Source: Phenylobacterium sp. (lineage in GTDB: Bacteria; Pseudomonadota; Alphaproteobacteria; Caulobacterales; Caulobacteraceae). From it: 64,000 nt of DNA. Each line of letters begins with the position of its first letter. Position 1 is the stretch's first letter. The stretch is from NCBI RefSeq assembly GCF_016124325.1, contig NZ_WGNY01000003.1, forward strand, positions 1 to 64,000, in the 5' to 3' direction. Below are positions 1 to 8,808 of this stretch, one piece after another. The position numbers were made by a program, and so were the translations under genes. The notes under the pieces were generated by a model that was not told the DNA's origin, ran no database searches, and saw nothing but the letters and a program-made list of their open reading frames with translations.

Positions 1-476
1 GCCGGAGGGGGCTTCAGGCGCCGGACGACGGCTTCGACCTGGGCGTCGAGGGGCAGGTCCTCGAAGGCGGGGTCGTCGAAGGCCTCGTGCAGGGCGTCGA
101 CCAGTTCGTCTTCGAGCCGCTCGGCCTCGGGGCGTTCGTGTTCGGACCAGATGAGCGCGCTGACGGCTTCCTCCACCTCGGCCATGCGGCTGAGCACGCC
201 GAAGTCGGGGGCGGGGCGGTTGGCGAGGATCTCGCGGGTGCGTTCGGCGCGTTCCAGGTCGCCCACTTCGCGGCGCAGGCGGGCCTTCATGGCCAGCGTC
301 TGGCGATAGGAGCGGGCCAGGCCCTCCAGGGGCCGGGCGAGCGCGACGGCGCGCTCGTCCTCATCCTCGGCCAGGGCCTCGATGCGGTCGGCGTAGCGCA
401 TGGCGAGGCCCAGCAGGCGCTCGGACAGGCGGCTCAGGCCGTCGAGGTCGGCGGTGATGTCGGGGCGATGTTCCAA
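1..476 (-). CDS. conserved hypothetical protein (3' end runs off the window), probably LexA-regulated
   Basis: Minus-strand frame is open from the TTG at 476 to base 1 (MEHRPDITADLDGLSRLSERLLGLAMRYADRIEALAEDEDERAVALARPLEGLARSYRQTLAMKARLRREVGDLERAERTREILANRP...). It is absent from the ORF track because it has no stop inside the window. Start codon uncertain. Confidence 0.6.
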   Translation of the reverse strand, partial: MEHRPDITADLDGLSRLSERLLGLAMRYADRIEALAEDEDERAVALARPLEGLARSYRQTLAMKARLRREVGDLERAERTREILANRPAPDFGVLSRMAEVEEAVSALIWSEHERPEAERLEDELVDALHEAFDDPAFEDLPLDAQVEAVVRRLKPPP

Positions 477-479
477 TGG

Positions 480-513
480 GAACAAAGATAGAACATCAAG
501 GGCAAGAAGTCAA
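480..513 (-). promoter_or_regulatory. sigma70-like promoter with overlapping LexA box (GTTC-TATCTTT-GTTC)
   Basis: Minus strand reads TTGACT (513-508), a 17-bp spacer, TATCTT (490-485). The direct repeat GTTC-N7-GTTC spans 494-480 and its spacer contains the -10. Confidence 0.7.
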
Positions 514-520
514 TATCTAT

Positions 521-542
521 CTCCGCTCATCCCGGCCTTCGC
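521..542. repeat. intergenic repeat 'ctccgctcatcccggccttcgc' (second copy at 20471-20492)
   Basis: 22-bp identical match to 20471-20492, both intergenic. Confidence 0.6.
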
Positions 543-592
543 TGGGATAAGCGCAGGGGGCGCGGCGGGCTTGCCGCGCCCTCGTGGCCATA

Positions 593-616
593 TTATAAAT
601 GAATGCTCATTTATAA
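593..616. promoter_or_regulatory. perfect inverted repeat TTATAAATGA-ATGC-TCATTTATAA, candidate TetR operator
   Basis: 10-bp arms, 4-bp spacer, 18 bp upstream of the SDR gene; a TetR regulator is encoded at the end of the same gene run (2402). Confidence 0.55.
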
Positions 617-633
617 ACAGGAGGCTGGCCGAC

Positions 634-1671
634 ATGACCTGGGAAGGCTTGCCGCTCGACGGACAGGTGGCGCTGGTCGCGGGCGCGACGCGGGGCGCCG
701 GGCGGGGAATCGCGCGGGCGCTCGGCGCGGCCGGTGCGCTGGTCTATTGCACCGGCCGCAGCGCGGCCGGCCAGGCCGGCGGCATGGACCGTCCGGAGAC
801 CATCAATGAGACCGCCGACCTGATCCGCGAGGCCGGCGGGCGCGCCGTGGCCGTGCGGGCCGACCACACCCGGGAGGCGGAGGTGGCGGACCTCGCCGCC
901 CGGGTCCGCGCGGAGGCCGGGCGGCTCGACGTGCTGGTCAACAGCATCTGGGGCGCCGACCCGATGATCGACTGGTCGAAGAGCTTCTGGGAGCTCGACC
1001 TGGGCGGGGTGCGCGACTACCTGGACCAGACGCTGGTCAGCCACCTGACCACCAGCCGGCATTTCGCGCCCCTGATGGTCGAGGCCGACCGCGGCCTGAT
1101 CGTCGAGGTGATCGACGGCCACTTCGCCGGCTACCGAGGGCATATCCTCTACGACCTGGTGAAGGCGGGCCTGGCCCGGATGGCCTATGGCATGGCGATG
1201 GAGCTGGCGCGCACCGGCGTCACCGCGCTCAGCCTGTCGCCGGGCTTCCTGCGCTCGGAGGCGGTCTTGGGGCACTTCGGCGTGGCCGAGGACAACTGGC
1301 GCGAGGCGATCGCGAAGGACCCGTTCTTCGCCGAATCCGAGACGCCGGCCCTGGTGGGGCGCGCGGCCGTGGCGCTCGCCGCCGACCCAAACGTGAAGCG
1401 CAAGGCGGGGCTGATCCATTTCGCCGCCGACCTGGCGCGGGAATACGGCTTCACCGACGTCGATGGCCGCACGCCCGACTTCCCGGCGATGTTCGACGCG
1501 CAGGTGAAGGCCGTGGCCGAGGCGCCGGCGGCGGACGATCACGGGCGCTTCCTGATGTGGGCGCGCTACGGGCAGATCCATTCGGATCCGGCGCGGCGGG
1601 ACCTGGCCGTGCTGCTGTCGAAGGCGCTGGGGCTCGGCGACCTGGGTCCCGGCCTGGGGCCGGCGGCATGA
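634..1671 (+). CDS. SDR family NAD(P)-dependent oxidoreductase
   Basis: N-terminal GATRGAGRGIARAL Rossmann motif; LVNSIWG; Y-x3-K-like YDLVKAG. Start ATG 634 chosen over the track start at 400. Confidence 0.85.
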   Translation: MTWEGLPLDGQVALVAGATRGAGRGIARALGAAGALVYCTGRSAAGQAGGMDRPETINETADLIREAGGRAVAVRADHTREAEVADLAARVRAEAGRLDVLVNSIWGADPMIDWSKSFWELDLGGVRDYLDQTLVSHLTTSRHFAPLMVEADRGLIVEVIDGHFAGYRGHILYDLVKAGLARMAYGMAMELARTGVTALSLSPGFLRSEAVLGHFGVAEDNWREAIAKDPFFAESETPALVGRAAVALAADPNVKRKAGLIHFAADLAREYGFTDVDGRTPDFPAMFDAQVKAVAEAPAADDHGRFLMWARYGQIHSDPARRDLAVLLSKALGLGDLGPGLGPAA

Positions 1672-2399
1672 GCGCGGCGCTGGGGTTCCGCGCTGGCCGG
1701 GGCGGGGCCGTGGTGGTCGGTGTCGCGCTGGAGGGTTCCGGACCGCGGCTGGTGCTGTCGAGCGTCCTGGCGACGGCGGCCGAGGGCGACCGGCTGGCGA
1801 TGGAGCCCTATCGCGTGGCCGCCGAGCTGGCGCGCGGGGCCGCGGGGGAGGTCCCGGCCGAGGCGGCCGCGGCGGTGGCCGAAGGGCGCCGGCGCCAGGC
1901 GGCGCTGGCGAAGCAGGGGCTGGACCGGATCGTCGCGACGCTCGCGGAGGCGGGTCGCGCGCCGGCGGTCGCGGCCCTGCTGGTCAATCGCGCCGGCTGG
2001 ATCGGCGACCTGCTGGCCTACAGCCTGTTCGCGCCCGAGCATCCGGCGGTCGCCGAGGGCCTGGCGGTGCGCGACGCGTTGCGTGCGGCCTTCGCCGCCC
2101 GCGGCCTGGACGCCGTGGAGATGGACGAGAAGTCGCTGACCGAGGCGGCGTCGATCAAGCTGGGGCTGTCGCCGGCCGAGATCGACGCGCATCTCAAGGC
2201 GATGGGCGTGGCGGCGGGGCGACCCTGGCGCAAGGATCAGAAGCAGGCCTGCCTGGCGGCCTGGGTCGCGGCGCGGGGAGGCCAGAGCCTTCCCGGACCA
2301 AGTGGACCGCTTGATCCGGACAAGAAGGCCCTGTCTTCAAAGGTCGAGAGCCCGTCCGGGCGGGTGAACCGGTCCCCACTTCACCCTGACGGGCTCTAG
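1668..2399 (+). CDS. hypothetical protein
   Basis: ATGA overlap with the SDR stop; coding-like GC3; no recognised family. The C-terminal end runs into a hairpin. Confidence 0.5.
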   Translation: MSAALGFRAGRGGAVVVGVALEGSGPRLVLSSVLATAAEGDRLAMEPYRVAAELARGAAGEVPAEAAAAVAEGRRRQAALAKQGLDRIVATLAEAGRAPAVAALLVNRAGWIGDLLAYSLFAPEHPAVAEGLAVRDALRAAFAARGLDAVEMDEKSLTEAASIKLGLSPAEIDAHLKAMGVAAGRPWRKDQKQACLAAWVAARGGQSLPGPSGPLDPDKKALSSKVESPSGRVNRSPLHPDGL

Positions 2400-2401
2400 A
2401 T

Positions 2402-2956
2402 ATGCCGCGACGCAAGACGATCAGCGACGACGAGATCCTGGAACGGGCGCTGCCGCTGATGGCGGCGGCCGGGCCGGCGGGCTTCACCCTGGCCGACCTC
2501 GCCAGGGAGGTGGGCGTCGCCCCCGCCACGCTGATGCAGCGCTTCGGCGACAAGCAGACCCTGGTCGAACGGGCCTTCGCCCAGGACAACACCCGGTTCG
2601 TGGCCTGGCTGGAGGACCAGCCGACCGGGGTGGGGGCCGAGGTGGTGGTGCGGATCTATTCCGAGGCCACCAAGCTGTTCGGTGACAATCCGAGCCTGGC
2701 CGACCACCTGCTGTGGCTGCGCGAGGACATCCGCGACCCGGCGCTGAACCGGCTGGCGCGGCGGCGGTTCAGGCTGTTCCGCGAGATGATCCTGAAGCGG
2801 ATGCCGCCGATGCCGATCCCGGCCCAGCGCGCGGCCCGGCTGCTCGACGCCCAGTACCACGGGGCGGTGGTGCAATGGGCCCTGGAGCCGCGCGGGAAGC
2901 TGGCCGACTTCGTGCGGCGAAGCCTCAGGGACTGGTTCCGTTTGAGCGGGCTCTAG
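2402..2956 (+). CDS. TetR/AcrR family transcriptional regulator
   Basis: N-terminal HTH: ILERALPLMAAAGPAGFTLADLAREVGVAPATLMQRFGDKQTLVERAF. Confidence 0.85.
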   Translation: MPRRKTISDDEILERALPLMAAAGPAGFTLADLAREVGVAPATLMQRFGDKQTLVERAFAQDNTRFVAWLEDQPTGVGAEVVVRIYSEATKLFGDNPSLADHLLWLREDIRDPALNRLARRRFRLFREMILKRMPPMPIPAQRAARLLDAQYHGAVVQWALEPRGKLADFVRRSLRDWFRLSGL

Positions 2957-2962
2957 GGAGAC

Positions 2963-3025
2963 TTCCTTTCCCGCGGAACGCGGGAGGGGGGCCATCGGCC
3001 GAAGAGCCGATGGTGGAGAGGGCAG
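2963..3025 (+). repeat. intergenic inverted-pair repeat, copy 1
   Basis: cttcctttcccgcggaacgcgggaggggggcc-atcggccgaagagccgat-ggtggagaggg; same scaffold as 35744-35805. Confidence 0.6.
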
Positions 3026-3169
3026 GCCTCAGGCGCGGGGTTCTCTGCCGGCCGTTCGCGTCCGCGCCTGCAAGATGACGGCATCGGCGATAGAGGCAAG
3101 GTCGCGATAGGGCTCGCACGCGCCCATCCGCAGCACAGTCACGCCGCGTGCTTTGCGCCATGCGGCCGC

Positions 3170-3253
3170 TTGCCCCTCCACCCCCCGCTCATCAGCCGGC
3201 CTGCGCCGGCTTCGGCGGGCGGTCCCCCTCTCCCACTGCGTGGGAAAGGAAGA
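3170..3253 (-). repeat. intergenic inverted-pair repeat, copy 2 (opposite orientation)
   Basis: cccctccaccccccgctcatcagccggcctgcgccggcttcggcgggcggtccccctctcccactgcgtgggaaaggaag; reverse-oriented relative to copy 1. Confidence 0.5.
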
Positions 3254-3370
3254 TCCGTTCTCGAACAAATGCGGAACGTGTGGATCGTCGGCGCCAAGGC
3301 CGATCGCGCCCTTGACCTCCGGTCCGTCAACCGGGCGGGTATGCCCCCCGAACCGAGACCGGAGGACTGA

Positions 3371-4249
3371 ATGCCCACGTTCGAAACCCTGCTCTATTCC
3401 GTCGAGGACGGGATCGCGACGATCACCCTGAACCGGCCCGACCGGTTGAACGCCTTCAACACCCAGATGATGAAGGACCTGATCGCGGCCTTCGACGCCA
3501 CGGACGCCGACGACGACGTGCGGGTGGTGATTATCACCGGCGCGGGCCGGGGCTTCTGCGCCGGCGCCGACCTGGCGGCGGGGGGCGACACCTTCAACTA
3601 CGACGCCCGCAGCGAGGCCGACAACGCCGCGCGGCGCGTCGAAGGGGTGCAGCGCGACGGCGGCGGCCTCTTGACCCTGCGCATCTTCAACAGCCTCAAG
3701 CCGGTGATCTCGGCCTGCAACGGCCCGGCGGTGGGCGTGGGCGTGACCATGCAGCTGGCCATGGACATCCGCCTGGCCTCGACGGCGGCGCGCTACGGCT
3801 TCGTCTTCGCCCGGCGGGGCCTGAACCCCGAGGCGTGCTCGTCGTGGTTCCTGCCGCACCTCGTGGGCGTCCAGACGGCGCTGGAGTGGTGCTACACGGG
3901 CCGCATCTTCCCGGCGTCGGAGGCGCACGAGCGCGGGCTGGTGCGCTCGGTCCACGAGCCCGACGACCTGCTGCCGGCGGCGCGCGCGATCGCCCGCGAG
4001 ATCGCCGACAACACCGCGCCCGTGTCGGTGGCCATCACCCGCCAGCTCATCTGGCGCATGGCCGGCGCCAGCCATCCGATGGAGGCCCACCGCGCCGACA
4101 GCCGCGGCATCCAGATGCGCGGCAAGTCGGGCGACGCCCGCGAAGGCGTGACCTCGTTCCTGGAGAAGCGCCCGCCGAACTATCCGGACAAGGTCTCCAA
4201 GGACCTGCCCGACATCTGGCCGCACTGGAAGGCGCCGGAGTTCATCTGA
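3371..4249 (+). CDS. enoyl-CoA hydratase/isomerase family protein
   Basis: Crotonase fold motifs: TITLNRPDRLNAFNTQM, GAGRGFCAGADLA, GPAVGVGVTMQLAMDIRLAS. Confidence 0.9.
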   Translation: MPTFETLLYSVEDGIATITLNRPDRLNAFNTQMMKDLIAAFDATDADDDVRVVIITGAGRGFCAGADLAAGGDTFNYDARSEADNAARRVEGVQRDGGGLLTLRIFNSLKPVISACNGPAVGVGVTMQLAMDIRLASTAARYGFVFARRGLNPEACSSWFLPHLVGVQTALEWCYTGRIFPASEAHERGLVRSVHEPDDLLPAARAIAREIADNTAPVSVAITRQLIWRMAGASHPMEAHRADSRGIQMRGKSGDAREGVTSFLEKRPPNYPDKVSKDLPDIWPHWKAPEFI

Positions 4250-4254
4250 CGGAC

Positions 4255-4297
4255 GTCATCAAAGCGCGCCGCGGCCTCCGCGGCGCGCTTTGATGAC
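4255..4297. terminator. strong hairpin, possible bidirectional terminator
   Basis: Perfect 20-bp stem GTCATCAAAGCGCGCCGCGG / CCGCGGCGCGCTTTGATGAC with a 3-nt loop, just after the enoyl-CoA hydratase stop. Confidence 0.65.
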
Positions 4298-4498
4298 CAG
4301 ATACGCGAGTTCACCTTACTGGTGCGTATCCACCCAGGATTGTTCGCAAGCGAATGGTCTTCTGTTGTCGCAGTAGGCGTGCCGATTTTTCCTTATTTTG
4401 GTTGTTGTGATGGAGCAGCGATCCAGATAGTGACGGGACACTGATCTAGTGAATCACTGTGCGTCGCCAGCGACGCCGAGCCTCCGGACCCAAAAGAT

Positions 4499-4918
4499 AT
4501 GGACGAAAAGTCGGAAGTCATCGAAATGACGGCGGATATTGTTTCCGCCTATGTCGGCAACAACACTGTGGCGGCCGCTGATCTGCCGGGATTGATTCAG
4601 AGCGTCCACCGGGCCCTGGCGGGCGTGTCGGCCGGAACCGACACCGCCGAGGCGGCGCCGAAGGAGCCGGCCGTGCCGGTGCGCCGGTCGATCACGCCGG
4701 ATTACCTGATCTGCCTGGAAGACGGGCGCAAGTTCAAGTCGCTGAAGCGTCACCTGCGCACCAAGTACAACATGAGCCCGGAGGAATACCGGTCGAAGTG
4801 GGGCCTGGCGAAGGACTACCCGATGGTCGCGCCGAACTACGCCAAGGCGCGCTCGGACCTGGCCAAGCAGATGGGCCTGGGCCAGGGCGGCCGTCAGGCG
4901 CCCCGCAAGAAGCGCTGA
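4499..4918 (+). CDS. MucR/Ros family transcriptional regulator
   Basis: [64 protein letters not shown] is the typical MucR C-terminal domain. Confidence 0.93.
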   Translation: MDEKSEVIEMTADIVSAYVGNNTVAAADLPGLIQSVHRALAGVSAGTDTAEAAPKEPAVPVRRSITPDYLICLEDGRKFKSLKRHLRTKYNMSPEEYRSKWGLAKDYPMVAPNYAKARSDLAKQMGLGQGGRQAPRKKR

Positions 4919-4942
4919 TCCGACGCACAGCCGATGCTGCGA

Positions 4943-4976
4943 CGCCCGCCGGAAACGGCGGGCGTTTCGCTTTCTG
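4943..4976 (+). terminator. Rho-independent terminator downstream of mucR-like gene
   Basis: CGCCCGCCG-GAAA-CGGCGGGCG followed by tttcgctttct. Confidence 0.8.
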
Positions 4977-5068
4977 ACGGTGTTAACCACTTTCGGCTTG
5001 CCGCCGATTCGCGGGTCAGGCGATAGTCGATTCGTCGAAAATCCAAGCCGTTAGTAGAGACTCATAAG

Positions 5069-5560
5069 ATGGCGGCGCAGTTGGCGGCTCCGGCCGCGGC
5101 GATCCGGGCCCACGAAGAGCTGTTCGCGTACTGGAACGGCCTGCGCGCGGGCGAGCCGATGCCGCCGCGCCGCCGCCTGGACCCCGGCGGCATCAAGCGC
5201 CTCCTGCCGACCGTCAGCCTCACCGAGGTGCTGCAGGGCGACGGGCTGGACTACCGCGTCCGGCTGGCCGGCACCGGCCTCTACAACGTCTACGGCCGGG
5301 AGATCACCGGACTGCGGCTCAGCGAGATCTACAACACCGCCGCGGCCGACTACTGGCGGGCCGAACTGGGCAAGGTGGTGCGCGAGGGCCGTCCGGGCGT
5401 GGGCGTCCACAATCTGGGCTGGCGTGGCGCGAGCCACCTGTCGATCGTCTGGATCCGCCTGCCCCTGTCGATGCGCGGCGGCGAGGTCGACCTGATCCTC
5501 GGCTACGACGCGGTCGTGGGCCTGGGCGCCGTGCAGAGCGGGATACGGCCCGCAGCCTGA
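5069..5560 (+). CDS. PAS domain-containing protein
   Basis: PAS_5-like: IKRLLPTVSLTEVL...DYRVRLAGTGLYNVYGREITGLRLSEIY. Confidence 0.7.
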   Translation: MAAQLAAPAAAIRAHEELFAYWNGLRAGEPMPPRRRLDPGGIKRLLPTVSLTEVLQGDGLDYRVRLAGTGLYNVYGREITGLRLSEIYNTAAADYWRAELGKVVREGRPGVGVHNLGWRGASHLSIVWIRLPLSMRGGEVDLILGYDAVVGLGAVQSGIRPAA

Positions 5561-5561
5561 G

Positions 5562-5987
5562 CTATGCCGCCAGGGCCAGTTCGGCGTCGCGGCGGATGCG
5601 GGCGACCATCGAGGCCAGGCCGTTGGAGCGCTGCGACGAGAGCGCGCCGGTCAGGCCCAGCGCCTCGAAGGCCTGCCGGGCGTCGAACGCCAGGATCTCG
5701 CCGGGCGCGCGCCCCGAGTAGAGCCGCAGCAGGATGGCGATCAGGCCGCGCACGATGTGGGCGTCGGAATCGCCGCGGAACACCAGGGCGCCGCTAGGCT
5801 GCGGCTCGGTCACCAGCCAGACCTGGCTGGCGCAGCCGCGGACCTTCTGGGCGTCGGTGCGCTCGGCGTCGCTCAGGGGCGCGAGGTCGCGGCCCAGCTC
5901 GATCACATAGCGGTAGCGCTCCTCCCAGTCGCCGAGGAGCTCGAACTCGTCCTTCAGTTCGGCGAGCGCTTGATCGATGCCAGACAT
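5562..5987 (-). CDS. SufE family protein
   Basis: KVRGCASQVWLV motif with the SufE active-site Cys; DWEERYRYVIELGRDLAPL. Confidence 0.92.
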   Translation of the reverse strand: MSGIDQALAELKDEFELLGDWEERYRYVIELGRDLAPLSDAERTDAQKVRGCASQVWLVTEPQPSGALVFRGDSDAHIVRGLIAILLRLYSGRAPGEILAFDARQAFEALGLTGALSSQRSNGLASMVARIRRDAELALAA

Positions 5988-6030
5988 GTGCGGGCGACTT
6001 AAGAGGCCGGGCCCCGCCATGCAACCGCGC

Positions 6031-6789
6031 TCATCCCGCGGGCAGGCGGACGCAGGCGGTCATGCCCTCGCCGGGTTCGCAGGCGAGCCGCAGCCGTCCG
6101 CCCATGGCGCGGCAGGTCAGGTCGGCGATCGGCAGGCCCAGGCCCGCGCCCTCGGACTTGCGGGTCAGTGCGTTCTCGCCCTGCTCGAAGGGCGCCATCA
6201 GCCGGTGGAGATCGGCGGGATCGACGCCCTCGCCGTCGTCGTGGACGCGGATCTCCACGGCGTCGCCCTTCCGCGCGGCGGCGACGCGCACCGTCCCGCC
6301 CTCGGGCGAAAACACGATCGCGTTGTGGATCAGCTGGGTCAGCACCGAGCGCAGGCCGCGGGAGTCGGCCGTGACGGCGGGCAGGTCGCCCCGGCCGTCG
6401 ACCGCCACCGTCACCTTGCGGGCGGCGAGGTCGGCCTTCAGCCCGGCCAGCACGTCGTCGAGCGCGGGCTCCAGCGGCTCGCTCCGGAAGTCGAAATCGA
6501 CGGTGCGGCCCTCGAGCCGGGCGATCTCCAACACCTGATTCACAAGTTTCAGCAGCTTCTGGCCGCTGCCGTGGATGATCTCGGCATATTCCTTGTACTG
6601 CGGGGTCCCCAGCGGGCCGTACAGTTCCGCTGTGAGAATTTCGGAGAAGCCCAGGATGGAGTTCAGCGGCGTGCGCAGCTCATGGCTGACCATGCGCAGG
6701 AACGAGCGCTTCTGCTCTTCCGCAGCCGCCTCCAGCCGGGCGCGGGCGTCCGGACGGGCGGGCGGCGGAGGGTCAGCCTCGTGAGACAT
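6031..6789 (-). CDS. sensor histidine kinase (no obvious TM segment)
   Basis: [23 protein letters not shown]; HATPase N/G boxes (LIHNAIVFS, GAGLGLPI). Confidence 0.85.
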   Translation of the reverse strand: MSHEADPPPPARPDARARLEAAAEEQKRSFLRMVSHELRTPLNSILGFSEILTAELYGPLGTPQYKEYAEIIHGSGQKLLKLVNQVLEIARLEGRTVDFDFRSEPLEPALDDVLAGLKADLAARKVTVAVDGRGDLPAVTADSRGLRSVLTQLIHNAIVFSPEGGTVRVAAARKGDAVEIRVHDDGEGVDPADLHRLMAPFEQGENALTRKSEGAGLGLPIADLTCRAMGGRLRLACEPGEGMTACVRLPAG

Positions 6790-6946
6790 GCAGTGGCGAT
6801 ACGCCTGCGGGATCGGAAGCCGCAAGGTGGCGCGCAGCGCTTACGAAAACCTTTCCCCACGGCAGGGGATGGTCCGCGCGCTCGCGGTGCGACAGCGTGG
6901 CCGTTAGACTTTGGCCGCGAACACCCGGAGCATTCCTAGATTCGCC

Positions 6947-8602
6947 ATGATCCCGGCCCGCGCGACATCGACGAAGGTGCGCCGCCGCAGCGATGCGGGG
7001 TTCGCGCTCGTCTGGCATGGCGCCTGGGCCCTGGCGGTCGCCGCCACGACCGGGGGGCTGGCCGTGCTGGGCGGCCTCCAGTCGGGCCCTGAACTGGCGG
7101 CGCTGGGCGTCGGCGGGGCGGCGGCCATCGCCGGCGCCGTGCTGGCGCTGCTCGGCGGACCGGGCCGGGTCGGGGCGATCCTGGCCTGGGGTCTGGCCGG
7201 GGCCGCGGCCTGCCACCTGACGGGCGGGGTGTCCGGGCCGATGGCGGCGTGGTGCCTGGCGCCCGCCGCCGCGGCCGCGGCGTTCCGCGACCGGGACGCC
7301 CTGGCGCTGGGCGCGGCCGCCGCGCTCGCCGCCGCGGCGGCCTCGGCGCTGGACGGGGCCATCTTCCAGCTTCCCGCGGCCGACCCGGCCTTCGCCCCCT
7401 GGCTGGGCCTGCTGGCGCTGGGCACGGTGAGCCTGGGCATGGCCGCCGGGCTGATCGGGTTCCAGGGCGCGGCCCAGCGCGCGCGCCGCCGCCGCGCCGA
7501 GGCCGACGACATCCTCGAACTGCTCGACCTCCAGCCGCTGCTGCTGGCCACGGTCGAGCGCAACGGCCGGGTGATGACCGCCGCCGGCGCCACGATCGCC
7601 GGGCAGCCGGCCGACGCCCTGGCCGGCCGCAGCCTGGGGCTGCTGGTGGCCGAGGCCGACCTGCCGGTGCTGGCCGGCGCGCTGCACGCCGCCGGGCGCG
7701 ACGGCCGCGCGACGGTCTACGTCGCCCCGCCGGGCGAGGCCGACGGATGGCTGGAGATCGCGCTGAAGGACGCCGGCGCCGGCCGCTTCGTGGCCTCGGT
7801 CCGCGACGCGCGCGACCAGCTGGTGCGCGAGCGCCGCCTGGAGGCCGCCCGCGTGTCGGCCGAACAGCAGAACGCCGGCAAGTCGCGGTTCCTGGCCAAT
7901 ATGAGCCACGAGCTGCGCACGCCGCTGAACGCCATCATGGGCTTCTCCGACATCATGCGGCAGCGGCTGTTCGGGCCCCTGGGCGACCGCTACGCCGAAT
8001 ACGCCGAGCTGATCCACGAGTCGGGCAGCCACCTGCTGGAGCTGATCAACGACGTCCTGGACATCTCGAAGATCGAGGCCGAGCGCTTCGAGCTGACCAT
8101 CGAGACCTTCGACGCGGGCGACGCGGTGGAGGCGGTGCTGCGGCTGATGCGCGGCCAGGCCGAGCGGGCCGGCGTGCACCTGCGCGGCGTGCTGCCGCCC
8201 ACCCCGCTGATGGCCGACGCCGACCGCCGGGCGGTGAAGCAGATCGCCATCAACCTGATCTCCAACGCGGTGAAGTTCACCCCGCGCGGCGGCGCGGTGA
8301 CGGTCACCGTGCAGGCCTCGGGCGACACCCTGGAGCTGGTGGTGGCCGACACCGGCGTCGGCATCGCCGAGGACGACCTGGAGCGGCTGGGCCGGCCCTT
8401 CGAACAGGCCGGCGACGCCGAACAGCGCGCCGCCGGCTCGGGCCTGGGCCTGTCGCTGGTGCGCGCCTTCGCCCGCCTGCACGGCGGCGACATGGCCGTC
8501 GAAAGCGCCATGGGCGAGGGCACCACCGTCACGGTGCGCATGCCGATCCTGGCCTCGGCCGAAGTGGTCGACATCCGCGCCCGCGAGCGGCGGAAGGGGT
8601 AG
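6947..8602 (+). CDS. membrane PAS sensor histidine kinase, DivJ/PleC (PdhS)-like
   Basis: Multiple hydrophobic N-terminal segments; [61 protein letters not shown]. Confidence 0.85.
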   Translation: MIPARATSTKVRRRSDAGFALVWHGAWALAVAATTGGLAVLGGLQSGPELAALGVGGAAAIAGAVLALLGGPGRVGAILAWGLAGAAACHLTGGVSGPMAAWCLAPAAAAAAFRDRDALALGAAAALAAAAASALDGAIFQLPAADPAFAPWLGLLALGTVSLGMAAGLIGFQGAAQRARRRRAEADDILELLDLQPLLLATVERNGRVMTAAGATIAGQPADALAGRSLGLLVAEADLPVLAGALHAAGRDGRATVYVAPPGEADGWLEIALKDAGAGRFVASVRDARDQLVRERRLEAARVSAEQQNAGKSRFLANMSHELRTPLNAIMGFSDIMRQRLFGPLGDRYAEYAELIHESGSHLLELINDVLDISKIEAERFELTIETFDAGDAVEAVLRLMRGQAERAGVHLRGVLPPTPLMADADRRAVKQIAINLISNAVKFTPRGGAVTVTVQASGDTLELVVADTGVGIAEDDLERLGRPFEQAGDAEQRAAGSGLGLSLVRAFARLHGGDMAVESAMGEGTTVTVRMPILASAEVVDIRARERRKG

Positions 8603-8808
8603 GGGCAAGGGCGGGGCGGGGGATTGAACCTGTCTTTGGCGCTTTCTGACTCAACCGAGACGTTGGTGACGTCCGGTGTTTGGCCCTGCGATTAGGATCC
8701 ATCCGTAGATCTGGGGGCCAATGTCAGCGCTCCCCGACCACAGGTTGCGACAAGGGTAATCAGCCTCGTAAGCTGAGCAACACCCTCTCGATTCAGGTTC
8801 GATCTCCG

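Noticed and set aside
87-491. 134-aa plus-strand ORF at the left edge
   Set aside because: Antisense to the better-supported minus-strand gene with its own promoter.
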